A DNA stretch of 64,000 nucleotides from Immersiella caudata (Eukaryota > Ascomycota > Sordariomycetes > Sordariales > Lasiosphaeriaceae): the NCBI GenBank assembly GCA_030512335.1, contig JAULSU010000005.1:3720001-3784000 (forward strand). Direction: 5' to 3'. The notes beneath the pieces were generated by a model. The model did not search any database and was not told the origin of the DNA. It saw only the letters and a program-made list of their open reading frames with translations. Below, in pieces: positions 11,654-22,842 of this stretch (within the stretch, counting starts at the first letter, position 1; every line of letters begins with the position of its first letter). Position numbers and translations under genes: made by a program.

Positions 11654-12662
11654 ATGGCCTCCAACGGAACCAACGGCACCAACGGCGTCGCGAAGCCCGC
11701 CCACCGCTTCGACCCCAACTTCACTCAGGCTGTCATCGACAACATGGGCCCCACGACTACCCCCCGCAACCGCCAGGTGCTCGGCGCCCTGATCCGCCAC
11801 CTGCACGACTTCACCCGCGAGGTTGAGCTCACCATCGACGAGTGGATGGCCGCCGTCCACTTCGTCAACGCCGTGGGCCGCATCTACAGCGAGAGCAACC
11901 AGACCCGCAACGAGGCGCACCGCATCTGCGACATTCTCGGCCTCGAGTCGTAAGTTTTCCTGACTGGCCTCCCTGCGCCATCACGTACATGTCTGGGATT
12001 ACCTACTCACGCGTAAACTCTCTAGGCTCGTTGACGAGATCGCCCACAAGGTCATCGCCGAGGGTGAGATCGACCCCACCTCCTCGTCCATCCTGGGCCC
12101 CTTCTGGTCGCCCAACGCTCCCTTCCGCGAGCTCGGCGGCACCATCATACAGGATGGCGTGCCTCCCAACGGCCAAGTCACCAAGATGCACGGTGTGATT
12201 CGCGACATCACCACTGGCAAGCCCATCCCCGGCGCCGTCTTCGACATCTGGCAGGCGTCGGCCAACGGCAAGTACGACTTCCAGGATCCTAAGAACCAGA
12301 CCCCCAACAACCTCCGTGGCAAGTTCCGCGCCGACGAGAACGGCCGCTACTGGTTCTACTGTCTCCACCCCACTGCCTACAGCCTGCCCAAGGACGGCCC
12401 CTCGTGGGACCTCCTCACCCTCATGGACCGCCACCCCATGCGCCCCGCCCACATCCACATCATGGTCACCCACCCCGAGTTCCAGGGCTGCACCACCCAG
12501 CTCTATCCCAACACCGACCCTTGGCTCACCACCGATACCGTCTTTGCCGTCAAGCCCGACCTCGTGGTTGACTTCAAGCCCCTCAAGGGCGACGACAAGG
12601 CCGTGCTCGAGCTCGAGTACGACGTCAACCTGGCTCCCAAGGGCTACAAGGGCAAACTCTAG
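11654..12662 (+). CDS. Intradiol ring-cleavage dioxygenase (protocatechuate, hydroxyquinol or catechol)
   Basis: Two exons, 11654-11949 and 12026-12662, give 310 residues. Non-haem Fe(III) enzymes of this family cleave an ortho-dihydroxylated ring between the hydroxyls to a muconate. Residues about 20-100 form the N-terminal helical dimerisation domain of the catechol-dioxygenase type (FTREVELTIDEWMAAVHFV). The catalytic domain has ILGPFWSPNAP, then probable iron ligands Tyr182 (in GKYDF), Tyr217 (in TAYSLP), His241 and His243 (in RPAHIH), with Arg238 beside them. The intron starts with GTAAGT and ends with TAG. Sequence type alone suggests a catechol or hydroxyquinol 1,2-dioxygenase. Head-to-head linkage to carboxymuconate lactonizing enzyme argues for a protocatechuate 3,4-dioxygenase, a role some fungal members of this group fill. 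Family certain, substrate inferred. Confidence 0.9.
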
Positions 12663-13652
12663 ATGGGCTCGACGCCGAGAAGGACTCGATAAGTTTGCGC
12701 GTGGCTTGTTTCTGTACATATAATACCCGCCCGCTTGAGGACATAGTATCTGACTGAGGTCACGGACAACCGAACATAAGGGGAATCGGAAACGGACGGA
12801 AAGGGGGAGGCATTCTGACTTTGCGTGCTATGCTACGCAAGCGGCATCTGATTTAAACCTGGTGGGGGTCGGTATATTTGCTTTTTACGAGTGTAATGGT
12901 CATACAAAGAGACTTCATAATCATCCATCTTCAAGTTCACGTCCTGTTGAAGTGGGTTCTAGTGTTACGTAGAACGCAGTAGTTCGGGGTTGCTTTTAGG
13001 CGGTTCCTTTCTCCTATGGCATGGGCATGGATGGGGGGATAATTCTGCGCGCCGAATGCAGGAACGCGCGGCCGGGTGGGAGGTTGAATTCTCCCCGTTT
13101 TACTTCCAATGGTCTTCGGCAGCAATTGCTCAATTGCGACGTGCGGAGTGTTTAAGGGGTTAAATGTTGCTCCAAGAAGGATGCTGGCTGGGCTAATCTC
13201 TTACCACGGCAAAGCTCGTGCTTTTAGGGCACGTCAATAGTGGTAGTTCCGTGATTGGCCTGTTTGAATGACGGTCGGGATGGTATGGCTGAGGCTAGGG
13301 GACGTCCGGTTGTGATATTCTTTCTATTCGGGTCCCATGGGGGTTGACACTTTCGGCGATTGACGCGTGTAACTTATGCGCGTGTATCTTATTGCATTCA
13401 AATAATTTGTGGTGGTGTATGGACTTGAATTGCCTCTACTGAGAAACGGACTGTGATCCGGTGACATGATGGGATGTGTTGTGTCAGATGGAACGGCATC
13501 CTATCCATCATCAACCGAGTGCTAGGGAACCCGTACCATCGGTACCGATGGTATGCTTACTCGCACGTCATCAGACGTCAGCATTCAGGGGTGGGACGGA
13601 ATATGCACGTTTTGTTGCACACGAATATTTACAAGAGCTACAGCGGTTCGCA
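12663..13652. other. Convergent 3' intergenic region with a perfect palindrome
   Basis: This lies between the 3' ends of the dioxygenase and the complex I subunit genes. No coding frame is convincing. The only strong local structure is a 20-bp perfect palindrome at 13534-13553. The stretch 12700-13500 otherwise looks like ordinary 3' UTR and spacer. Confidence 0.6.
13534..13553. repeat. 20-bp perfect palindrome
   Basis: The sequence TACCATCGGTACCGATGGTA equals its own reverse complement over all 20 bases, with the KpnI-type hexamer GGTACC at its centre. It lies about 100 bp past the stop codon of the complex I subunit gene, probably in or just beyond its 3' UTR. In RNA it could fold only with a central loop, shortening the stem. 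As DNA it could be a dimeric-protein site. Function unknown. Confidence 0.7.
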
Positions 13653-14576
13653 TCACTTCTTTTCCTCCGTCTTCTCCTCGGGTTTTGGCGTAGGTAGCTT
13701 AAAGGTGTCGGGCGTACGGTCAACACCAGGACCAACCTGCTCCCAGGCGCTAGTTCCTCCCTCGAAGTTACGGAATGCCTGGGTGAGCTCCAGGGGCTCG
13801 GTGACGATGCGCTTCTTCTCCTCATCGTACCGAATCTCCGTGTAGCCGGTCATTGGGAAATCTTTCCGCAGAGGGTGACCCTCGAACCCGTAGTCGGTCA
13901 TGATGCGGCGCAGGTCGGGATGCCCGACGAAGAAGACGCCGAACAAGTCGTAAATCTCGCGTTCATACCAATTGGCGCCATCGAACAGGCCAATGATGCT
14001 GGGAACGGGCGAGGCCTCGTCAGCGTATGTCTTGACCCGGATTCGGGCGTTGTGGCGGACGCTGAGGAGGTTGTAGACAATCTCGAAGCGCTGGTCGCGA
14101 GTAGGGAAGTCGACGGCGGTAATGTCGCTGACCTGGGTGAACTCGGTCGAAGTGTTGTCTGCCCCGAGTTAGCACGACGAATTCAGGAGAGAATTGAGGA
14201 GGCACCACTCACACTTGAGGAAAGAAAACACAGGAATGACGCCAGAGGGGCAGATGTAGATGGTCAATTCGTCCTTCCAGACAGAGAACTGCTGGATGTA
14301 CTTGGGCAAGCAGCCCATGAGCCACGAGCCGTACTTGTGAAGGTTGTCGGCCTTGGACTGGTACTTGTCCGCCGGGTTGACCGGAGGCGCCTGCAAGGTA
14401 CCGATGGCATCGCGGGGGGAATCGCGCGGGTTGGGAGCGTCCTTGGGCAGTGCGACGTTTTGACGACCAGTTGTGGCGAAACACCGCACAGCGGCTTCGG
14501 TCCGCGTTTGAATTGAAGGTCTGGCCGGCCGCAGGACGGAGGCCAGTGCCCTATTTCTGCAGAGCTTGCTGGCCAT
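13653..14576 (-). CDS. nuo-31: NADH:ubiquinone oxidoreductase 30.4 kDa subunit (complex I, NDUFS3/NuoC)
   Basis: Minus-strand exons 14576-14213 and 14158-13653 give 289 residues. This core subunit belongs to the peripheral arm of mitochondrial complex I, next to the iron-sulfur and quinone-binding subunits. An Arg- and Ser-rich N terminus (about residues 1-40, with RCFATTGRQ) looks like a matrix presequence. The family signature follows: WYEREIYDLFGVFFVGHPDL then RRIMTDYGFEGHPLRKDFP. The C-terminal tail is Lys/Glu-rich. The 54-bp intron (GTGAGT, CAG) splits a Tyr codon after VFSFLK. The start is the first in-frame ATG. The symbol follows Neurospora usage. Confidence 0.95.
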
Positions 14577-15337
14577 GGTTAGAGGTGTGAGGCTGCGAGC
14601 CAATTGATCAAGATAGAGCCGGGACCCTGATCGAAGACGATGCTTGTCACTGAAATCGAGCGGACGTTAAGCTGGGAGCTCGAGCCTTCAGTAGAGTCAC
14701 GTGGATTTCCGGGTGATATGCGGGACATCCCGATTGGCCTGAACCAGTTCAGTGTCACGTGGCATGACTATTAGGTTGAAGACCTTCCGACGAAGCTAGG
14801 TTTGTGCTGTTGAGAACCGCCCTGACAGGTGCGTTTGAGGCTACGTTATAGGAGACAAACCACAAAGCATAAGGTGGTCGGCCAGATTAAAGACCATACC
14901 TTGCGAGTCAAGTCGACATTTTGCAGCCTCATGCTTGTCACGCGTTCCTGCCCTCGCCAACTGTGGCGCGACACGTGCTGAAATCAGCTAATCCAAAAAG
15001 GGACTAGCGCGTCTTTTCGTCTTTGCTGGAAGGCTCTTCGCCGTCTCGATCATTCTTCCTTCAACCATCACCACTCTCATCTCCCCATTCCGCCACAACA
15101 TAGGGAGCATCCATCGACCTTTGGTCTTGTAACTATTACGGGCGTTATTTCGTTGTCCCTTTCGATTTCCTAATAGACGCGCTACCCAGCCGAAATCTGC
15201 GGCTTTTAATACTGCTCGGTTCGTCGAAATATTTGCGTCCAGCGCCGCACGTTCGCCCAACCGATCACCTCCTCCAATACTCATCTGCGCGGCAACGTCT
15301 TTTCGTCCACAGCCCCAATCCACGTTAATTCGCAACC
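14577..15337. promoter_or_regulatory. Divergent promoter region, complex I subunit and NOT4
   Basis: The complex I subunit and NOT4 genes diverge from this 0.76 kb. Several CACGTG-like and TCACGTGG words are seen near 14697-14760. The last 250 bp before NOT4 are pyrimidine-rich, like a 5' leader. No open frame looks coding. Confidence 0.5.
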
Positions 15338-18300
15338 ATGTCTCCTCAAGACAGCTTCATCGACGACGAGGATGAGGTCTGGTAAGGAACCCTGCACTTC
15401 TTCGCTTGCTGCCCTGCGCTTCACGTTGCGTGAGCTATTTCAACTTAGCGAGCTAACGCGTTTCTGTTTAGCCCTCTCTGCATCGAAGAGTTGGACCTCT
15501 CGGACAGAAACTTCCGGCCATGCCCTTGCGGGTACCAAGTACGTTTTCAATGCATCAGCCCCCCCAACTTCAGCACCAGCTCTAACACCCGCACCAGATC
15601 TGTCAGTTCTGCTTCAACAACATCAAGAACAACATGAACAGTTTGTGTCCTGCATGTCGGCGGCCCTACGATGAGAAGACCATCCAGTGGAAAGTGGTAA
15701 CGCCGGAAGAGTAAGCTTGGTGATCACCGATTGCTGTGGGTTCGCCACTGACACGAAATAGAATCGCTGAGTTCAGGGCCAATATCCAGAAAAACCAAAA
15801 GAAACGAGCTGCGGAACAGCGACAAAAAGAGGTTCAGAAGCGCGAAGCTGAAAAAGAAAACCGCAAGAATCTCGTCGGCGTCCGGGTTGTCCAGAAAAAC
15901 TTGGTGTACGTCACAGGCTTGACACCAACGGTTCGTGAGGACGAACTACTTCGGACGCTACGAAAACACGAATTTTTCGGACAATACGGCACCATCCAGA
16001 AGATTTCGATAAGCAACCGCAAGAGCTCCGACGGCCAGAACCAGTCTCTCGGGATTTATGTGACCTTTGAGAAACAGGAAGATGCGTCGAGATGCATACA
16101 GGCTGTCAACGGTTCCCATAATGGCGATCGAGTCCTGCGCGCCCAGCTTGGCACGACAAAATACTGCTCAGCATGGCTGCGTCACGAGCAATGCGCAAAC
16201 AGGCAGTGCATGTTTCTGCATGAGCTTGGAGAAGAGGAGGACAGCTACACCAGACAGGATCTCTCATCGATGAACAGCATCAGCACCCAACGTCCTCTAG
16301 CCAGCTCTGGTTCCTCTAGGTCTACTTCGAGACAGCAACCGCATCCTTCACCTGCTCCCCAGGCGGCCCAGCCGATGGTTCGGAGTTCGAGCAAAGAGGA
16401 ATCTGAAAATGGGGATGGGTCTGCTCTTCCATCCTCGGCTAACTGGGCCCGTAATCCACAGGTCCGCAGCCGCCGAGGCAGTCACGCAACCAGTGGCGCG
16501 GCGCCCAGTCCGGCGATATCCAACTCTTTACCTGCCACGGCTGAATCGGCACAGGAGGCTGTGGAGGAGGCGTCTCCTATCGATACCAATGCTCGGCGAC
16601 CTATTGCCGGGACTACCACCAACCGGGGATCTTCGAGGACCCCCTTTGAGAAGGCTAAGCGCATTCCTCAGGACACCCTCGCTAACTTGCTCAAGTCTCT
16701 TGCCGGCTGTCGCCTTCCCTTTCCCAAAGATGCCCAGGTTACTGAGACGTCATACCCTCCTCTTTTTGACCCTCGAGGCGGGGAGAAACGTCGTACAATG
16801 CGCGACGTCTCTGACGCGGGTATCCCTGACGAACAAGAGCAGGTGGTTGAGGCAAGAGAAGCTTCAGAAGGTGAACCCGAGAGCAGCGGAAGCCTGGCGT
16901 TGGGAGGAGAACCAGAAGACCGTGATCACAGCCGTGAGGGCCATGGCTTTGACTTGCGACGGGTCGCGCAACCTCCCATCCAGAGATCTGGCGCAGATGG
17001 GTTATTTGGTCCTGCGCTTGGTTCTGCGTTCGGCCAGTCAGGCGCCAACCTAGGCACTGTCGGCAACCGTACGATGACACCTCAACAGCCGGCATTCATG
17101 CGGCCCCAAGGCGCCTTTGTCGACCATCTCCCCCCTGGCATCACCGCTCAAGCCAACCTTTTCCAGGGCCAGGGCCACAACCGCCAAGGTTCTCGTTTCA
17201 GCTTTGCAAACGAAAACAGGGATGCAACTTCATCCACGGCGGTCAAGCTGACGGCAAACCCAAGAATCATGGCGCAGCAGTCGTCGATGATGCCGTCTGC
17301 ATTCCACAACCAACCTGGAAGCCAGTACTATGCCTCTTCTATGCCGGGACCTCCTCCTGGCCTCAAGTCTACAGGCACACCGCCTAGCATGTTTGGACAG
17401 CATGGGTTTGGGTCGGCCGCGTTTGGCGGCGCTTCCAAGGACTCAAACGAGATTCTCCAGCTATTCAATCGCGGACGAGGGGCCGGGAGTCAGGCTCATG
17501 ATGCGGGAAAGCGTGAGTACATGTTTCCTTCATATCCCAACCAGTATCCGCCCTCGAACTCCTCAACCCCCGCTCCTGCCTCGAGCCTCCTGGCATCGCT
17601 CTACGGTTCTCAGCCTGGGGCCTTCCAAGACTTCGGCTCAAAGCAGAAGAAAAAGGGGAAGAAGCACAGGCACGCTAACACTTCCTCCTCTGGGGGGAGT
17701 GGCTTAGTAGATCTTGCGGACCCGAGCATCCTGCAGGCGAGAATGCAGTCTCAGCAGCACCTGCAGCAACAGAGCAATGGTGGACTCGGACAGGGCCTGT
17801 TCGGTGGCCAGTCCCAAGGTGGGTACAACAATCCCAGCATGATGTACAATGCGGGATACCGGGCATGGTGATTTCTTTGCCAACATCACCTTCATCAGCG
17901 ACGGATCACTTTTTCTTCTTGGGCCTGGCTTCCAGGTTGTGTGGAGTTTGTTTTGTTTATTTTGCAATGTGGCTTGCATCGCGCAGCCCTATCACGAAGG
18001 CGTCTGGACAGAGAAAGGGCGGGGTTTCATCAGGCAATCAATAAGTTGCGTTTGGAGTCATTGAGCATAACAAGGGCAACCATCCTTATGGCGTCTTGCA
18101 TTTCACAAGAGTGCTGGAGCACTGCTTTTGGGTGCTCAGGGACTTTGCATGGTTGGGGTTTATTGGGTCACGTCAGGCAAGCTTTCATCGTCTTCCTTCG
18201 AGATTACATCTTTCATGTACGTTAACTTGGGGGCCCAGTTTTCGTACCGTCGGTTGAGCTGGTTGAGCTGGAACAATGGCAATATAGCATTTTTACGGCG

Positions 18301-20959
18301 ATTCACCTCTCCCTATATTGTGGATGATGATGGCTGTCCCGACGTGACCCAGGCCTTTCTTGTATATAATGGCGGTGCTGATTCATTCCTGTGTCCCTCT
18401 CGCCCCTCTCTGTCCATCAGCCAAGTGGTCTTCCCCTTCGCGCTGCACAACCCCACCATCACTGAGCATTGTCAGACCCGGAGGCTAACTGGCAACGTAG
18501 ATGACGATCTCCTCTCTCTCGAGGGTGCTGCGACAATAGTGGACGCGCTAGTATCCGATGAGCCTGTGGATGTCAACATCCGGCAGCCGCCCGGGGCCTT
18601 CGAGGGCTTTGGTCGCGTTGCGACTCCCTTGGTCCCACCTGGATTGGGGCCACCGTTGCCACATAGTCATCCGTCTCCCGCTGTATCCCACTCGTCGTTA
18701 CTGGCTCCCGGACGCAGTCAAACGCCCCCAGTCGCGTTGCCGATAATCCCAGCCAAGCCAGCTGCGGCAAGCGTTTCGACACCCACAAGCAGTAAGAAAG
18801 CCACAGCGTCATCGGCACCAGAGGCAAAGAAGAACATCAAGATTCTTGCGGTTGAAAGCGGTCTCTCCAAAGACATCGCGAAGGCCAAGTCGCAGAAGAC
18901 GTTGCAAGATGAAGACTTCCCCGCCTTGGGCACGCCGAAGGTCTCACAGCCCGCCGTGACACCGGTTGCCGCCCCAAAGGCAGGTTTGGGAAAGGCCGCC
19001 CCTTCGTCCGGCAAGAAAGCCGCAGAGAAGATTGTGGAAAAGGAAAAGTCCGCATCCACAAAAGCAGCCACAAATGCCGTCAAGACCGAGACACATGCAG
19101 CGGAGAAGCGCCCGACACCCGGAATTCTAAATATTGCTGCCGCCACAAAGGCCTCGCAGACCAAGACTGCGGACCCGCATTCCGCCGTTGAGAAGTCGTC
19201 CGCGGAAACAGACTCTGCTTTTCCGGCTCTCCCACCAGCTCCAATCGGCTCAGTCTCGTCACCAGCTGCAAGGGCGCCGCCAAAGACTCTTAGAGTGGTC
19301 TCAACGCCCAAGACAGATGTGCCGCCTGCTGGTGCAAGCGGCTCAGCAGTGTTGCCCACCCCATCTGCTCGATCAGCCGCTGTTGCTGCCATTCGACCCG
19401 AGACGCCGGTGAGCGAGCTGATATCTGATAGTGCGTCCATCATCTCGGCCTCAATTTCGGCATCACGGACGAACTCACCGCCTCCGAGCAAAGTTGGATC
19501 GGCTCCTGTTCGCAGTACCACGAAAAGCCAACAGCGCAAACAACGCAAAGAGGCTCTGAAAAAGGATACTGTGAGCATCTCAGCGCCAGCCCCCAAGCCT
19601 GAGCCCGAGGTCGAGATCGCACCCATCGTGGGCCGCAAAAAGAAGCAAAAGAAGGAGAAGGAGAAGGAGAAGCCAATAAGCCATAGTGCCACCCCGGCGA
19701 CGAGTCGCCCACAAACCCCCATCCCGCATGCTCCGCCTCCGCCTCCGCCTCTTATCAAAGAAGTCAAGGAGGCAAAAGAGGAAACTTCCGCGTACCGGTC
19801 GACGGCAAACGAGACTACGATGTTGACAGAAGACGCCGCTCTGCATAAAACTCGACACACCGATCCAAAGGGGAAGCAGGTGGGCGGCTCAAGAATGTCT
19901 GACCAAACCTCGACGCCGAGGTCGCTGCCAACTCCCGCCATGGTTCTGCAGCAGCTTCGGGAGGAAGGACTCGTACCCGAAAGCCTCGACGATTTATCCT
20001 TTTTCAAGCCAACAAGTTGGCAGTCAGACAAGTTGCGCAGCGACGCGCTGCCCACGGGCAACCTCGAGCACACCGGCAAGAATAGTATCGCGCCGACCAA
20101 GTCCATTGTCACAGAGCAGGATCAAGCGTTGCTTCTCGCCGGCAAGCCCGTCCGAAAGGTCCTGGACGGAATAAGGGTTCTTCTCACACCCAACGGCGAC
20201 TGCATCCGTAACCTCAGCGAGGTGGAAGAAGAACACTTTTTGGCCCTCCAGAGGAGCATTGCAGAACAGGCGGGTAGCCCTGCGGTGTTCGTGTCCTCTC
20301 GCCACGAAACTTCCACCGGCTTCAGCTTGATCAAGGGCCGAGCTGTGCCGAATGGTCCGCCGAGCTATTTCCCCCCAGCTCCTGGCACATATCCTACGGA
20401 TCCGATGAGCAAGTTTCAGCGCGAGGAAGCTATTTACTACATCAACCAGTACGTGTTGCCTCGGCTCAACCTGAATGCTAGGGATGTGAGCTTCCCCCAC
20501 TCCAAGCTCAACACGCAATGGGGCCCAGACGCCAAAACCGGCGCGGCCGCCAACCTGCTTGCTCCTTGGATGTACGGGACCAAAGGCCCGCAGTACGGAA
20601 ACGACGCAGCAGCCCCAGAGCTTAACTACCCTGGCCCCGTCGGCTCCTTCGCCGACACAGTGGACCCAACTTTAGAGGCCTACTTCGACGTACAGACCGA
20701 GGCGATTTCAGATCCGACATCAATGCCGCCCCCCATGGACGAGATGATCCCCGCGCTCCCTGGGTACAAGGACAACAACGCCGCGGCCCCAAACATGGGG
20801 CAGAGCGGGCCATTTGCTGGCGTGCCGCTGATGTCTTACGAGGATGCTGAGCAGGCGTTGTCCCTTGCCCGGAAGGAAACCGAGAAGCTTGAGAAGGCTC
20901 TCAACCAGATTATGCGCAAGAACCGCCGAGTGCTGACCATGGCTGGCGGCGGGCATTGA
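15338..20959 (+). CDS. NOT4: CCR4-NOT complex E3 ubiquitin ligase NOT4
   Basis: Five exons: 15338-15381, 15472-15538, 15598-15710, 15762-17818 and 18501-20959, giving 1579 residues. NOT4 is the ubiquitin-ligase subunit of CCR4-NOT and acts in mRNA decay and co-translational quality control. A C4C4 RING uses Cys 15, 18, 32, 34, 39, 42, 54 and 57. A basic coiled segment (about 80-110), an RRM (about 120-205, NLVYVTGL) and a C3H1 finger (Cys210, 219, 224, His228) follow. The rest is disordered, with DEDFPALG and DSAFPALP motifs and Lys/Glu-rich coils. The last intron (17819-18500, 682 bp; donor GTGGGT, branch GCTAAC, acceptor GTAG) gives a seamless frame into DDDLLSLEG. Reading through it instead ends at a stop at 17869-17871 and gives a 777-residue product. 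A separate downstream gene is possible but less likely. Confidence 0.88.
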
Positions 20960-22096
20960 CTAGCTGGCGCCCGGCAGCAGACAGACAGCAGTCATCGGGT
21001 TCATGTCGCCATCGTGGCCGAACTCCTCGGGGACGCCCACCCTATTGCGCGTGCCGCTCGTGGGATCGCCCGGCTGAGTGAGGCGGCGTTTGCCACGGTG
21101 TGGCTGGCGGTTTTGTTGATAGAGTCGCTTCTGGCGCTGCTGTCCAGGGGCGGCTTGTTTGCGGTTGAGATGGTATGTGCTGTGTTGGACTGGGTTGGAG
21201 CAGATTATTAGCTACCTACGAATTTGGGAGTTATGGGCTTTCGATATTGGTCATTCCAGCTTGAGACAGGGGATGCGATGAGACTGGGCTGGATAACATT
21301 TTGTACCGAGTAGGAATACCCCAGCGTTGGACAACGGAACAGTGCGAGCATTTGTCACAGCGGTTGCATCATGAGACCAGCAATTACCGGACAGGATGGT
21401 CCGAGTCGGTTTGCAGCAGCGTACTGGAGAGCATCGTCATATTGATGTATTCACGTGTAGTAAGAAATGTAGAGTAATTGTAACCATTGGTCATATTTCA
21501 GTGGATCGGTGGCATAGACTATAGGGGGCTAGCCGGCAGTGCACATAGTGGCCAGCGAAATGTGAGCCCCTATTGGAGGCTGTCAAAGACCAATGTCGTT
21601 GTCCGCCGCCTGCATGCTACCCCGTTTGGCGCGTTTTGTGATAGAGTGCAAAAAAAAAAGGAAAACAAGCGGTCAAAGACTCTTCACGTATTAAAAATGG
21701 CGCCGCCTCCCACTCTTCGTTTGCGAGATGATGATGTCTGCGGATGTTAGCTCGGTTTAACGGAACGTCCTCTTTTGCAGCGCTGACAGTGGGCAACCGC
21801 GCCAGCCTGGACAGCTGCCCACTCGCCTGTGGCTGGATTTACTACCCATGAAAAGCCCAGCCCGACTTGGGCTCGCAACCCAATTCATTGCATTGCAATA
21901 TTCATTCCCACATCCATCTTCTCCGCCCCCTTCCGTCTCCTCTTCCCTCCTACGCACCCCTCCCCGGATCAGATTGCTCAAATTGTTTTGCCTGCCCACC
22001 ACTCTGCCCCTGCCGAGCCTTCGTAAGTTACCCTAGCGACCCAACTTCCAATCACCGTGAGCCGTTGCCACGAAAATTGGAGCACGCACGGCTACT
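20960..22096. other. Intergenic region between NOT4 and tRNA-Pro
   Basis: This contains the NOT4 3' UTR and spacer. A 65-codon GTG-initiated frame at 21014-21211 is hydrophobic and G/C-biased but has no ATG start or known motif, so I do not call it. A run of ten A residues occurs near 21650. Pyrimidine-rich sequence leads up to the tRNA. Confidence 0.5.
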
Positions 22097-22168
22097 GGGC
22101 TGGTGGTCTAGTGGTATGATTCTCGCTTTGGGTGCGAGAGGTCCCGGGTTCAATCCCCGGCCAGCCCC
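22097..22168 (+). tRNA. tRNA-Pro (anticodon UGG)
   Basis: The 72-nt cloverleaf has acceptor arm GGGCTGG (22097-22103) paired with CCAGCCC (22161-22167) and discriminator C. The anticodon stem CTCGC/GCGAG encloses loop TTTGGGT, so the anticodon is UGG and reads CCN/CCA proline codons. The T arm is CCGGG/CCCGG with loop TTCAATC. The D arm includes TCTAGTGGTATGA. No intron is present and CCA is not encoded, as usual for eukaryotes. Confidence 0.96.
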
Positions 22169-22181
22169 GATGTTTTGTCGA

Positions 22182-22187
22182 TTTTTT
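22182..22187 (+). terminator. RNA polymerase III terminator of tRNA-Pro
   Basis: Six T residues lie 14 bp after the tRNA 3' end, preceded by a four-T run at 22173-22176. Oligo-T tracts on the non-template strand end Pol III transcription. Confidence 0.75.
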
Positions 22188-22842
22188 GCTGAATCGTGAA
22201 CGTTTGTGTTTGGGAGTTTGAAGTCATAGGAGCATCGGAGAAGCGAGGGGAAGGCATTGATTTGGTTGGGAGGGGTTAGGGGAGTGATGGCGGTTCGGTG
22301 GTGGCGCTGTGGTGGTTGGCGGGTTGATTGCCCCTGAGTTTCGAGGGTCAACAGTGCGTTGCTAGGCTGGCGATGGAGTCGAAAAACCAGTATTGGACTT
22401 TGGTTCGAAGATTCCGAGTGATCAATTGCTTTACCATGCAGTAAATAGTCACGTCTACTTTAGAAGCGCCCCAGCTTGTGATGCCCCGGCATGGACGAGC
22501 TGGGTGGTTCGCCGTCGTGAGCTTGACCTCTTCACAGCAAGGATCTAGATATTTCATCTATTCTTGGCTGGGCTCGTCTACCCACTCGAACGCGCTTGAC
22601 TGTTCCGGTTGAGGTTGTGTACGGAAGCCACTTTAATCGTTGAGTTTCTCTCACAACTGCTAGTTAGTTAATCATTCCCATCTTCCTCTCCAGAAGTCGA
22701 ACTTGGCTTGCTTGCTTTCGTTCCGCTACCAGCTTCATGTTCTCTACCGCCTTTCCGGTAGTGTTGGCGGTACTTTCTCCCCTCAAGATAAAACATCGGC
22801 AAGTCAGCAGAAAAGGCAACTCTTCAACCACCGCCGCTCAAA
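22188..22842. other. Upstream region of the 22843 gene
   Basis: No coding frame or RNA gene is seen. The last 150 bp before the next start codon are pyrimidine-rich and probably form promoter and leader. G-rich repeats such as GGTTGG and GTGGTGG occur around 22260-22325. Confidence 0.5.

Noticed and set aside
13875..14516. 213-codon plus-strand frame opposite the complex I subunit
   Set aside because: It is the antisense shadow of the complex I 30.4 kDa gene, whose family signature is clear on the minus strand.
18324..18381. Possible box C/D snoRNA in the NOT4 intron (ATGATGA then CTGA 48 nt later)
   Set aside because: The flanking bases do not form a terminal stem and no D'/C' pair is visible, so the two short boxes probably occur by chance.
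18718..20112. 464-codon minus-strand frame opposite NOT4
   Set aside because: It is the antisense shadow of the last NOT4 exon and has the expected mirrored codon bias.
18128..20959. A separate gene downstream of a 777-residue NOT4
   Set aside because: The N-terminal part of that frame (18128-18500) is noise-like, while a branch point and acceptor at 18481-18500 join the good frame exactly to NOT4 in phase. One gene is the simpler reading, though it needs transcript proof.
21014..21211. 65-codon hydrophobic plus-strand frame after NOT4
   Set aside because: It has a GTG start, no ATG, no splice context and lies in the likely NOT4 3' UTR.
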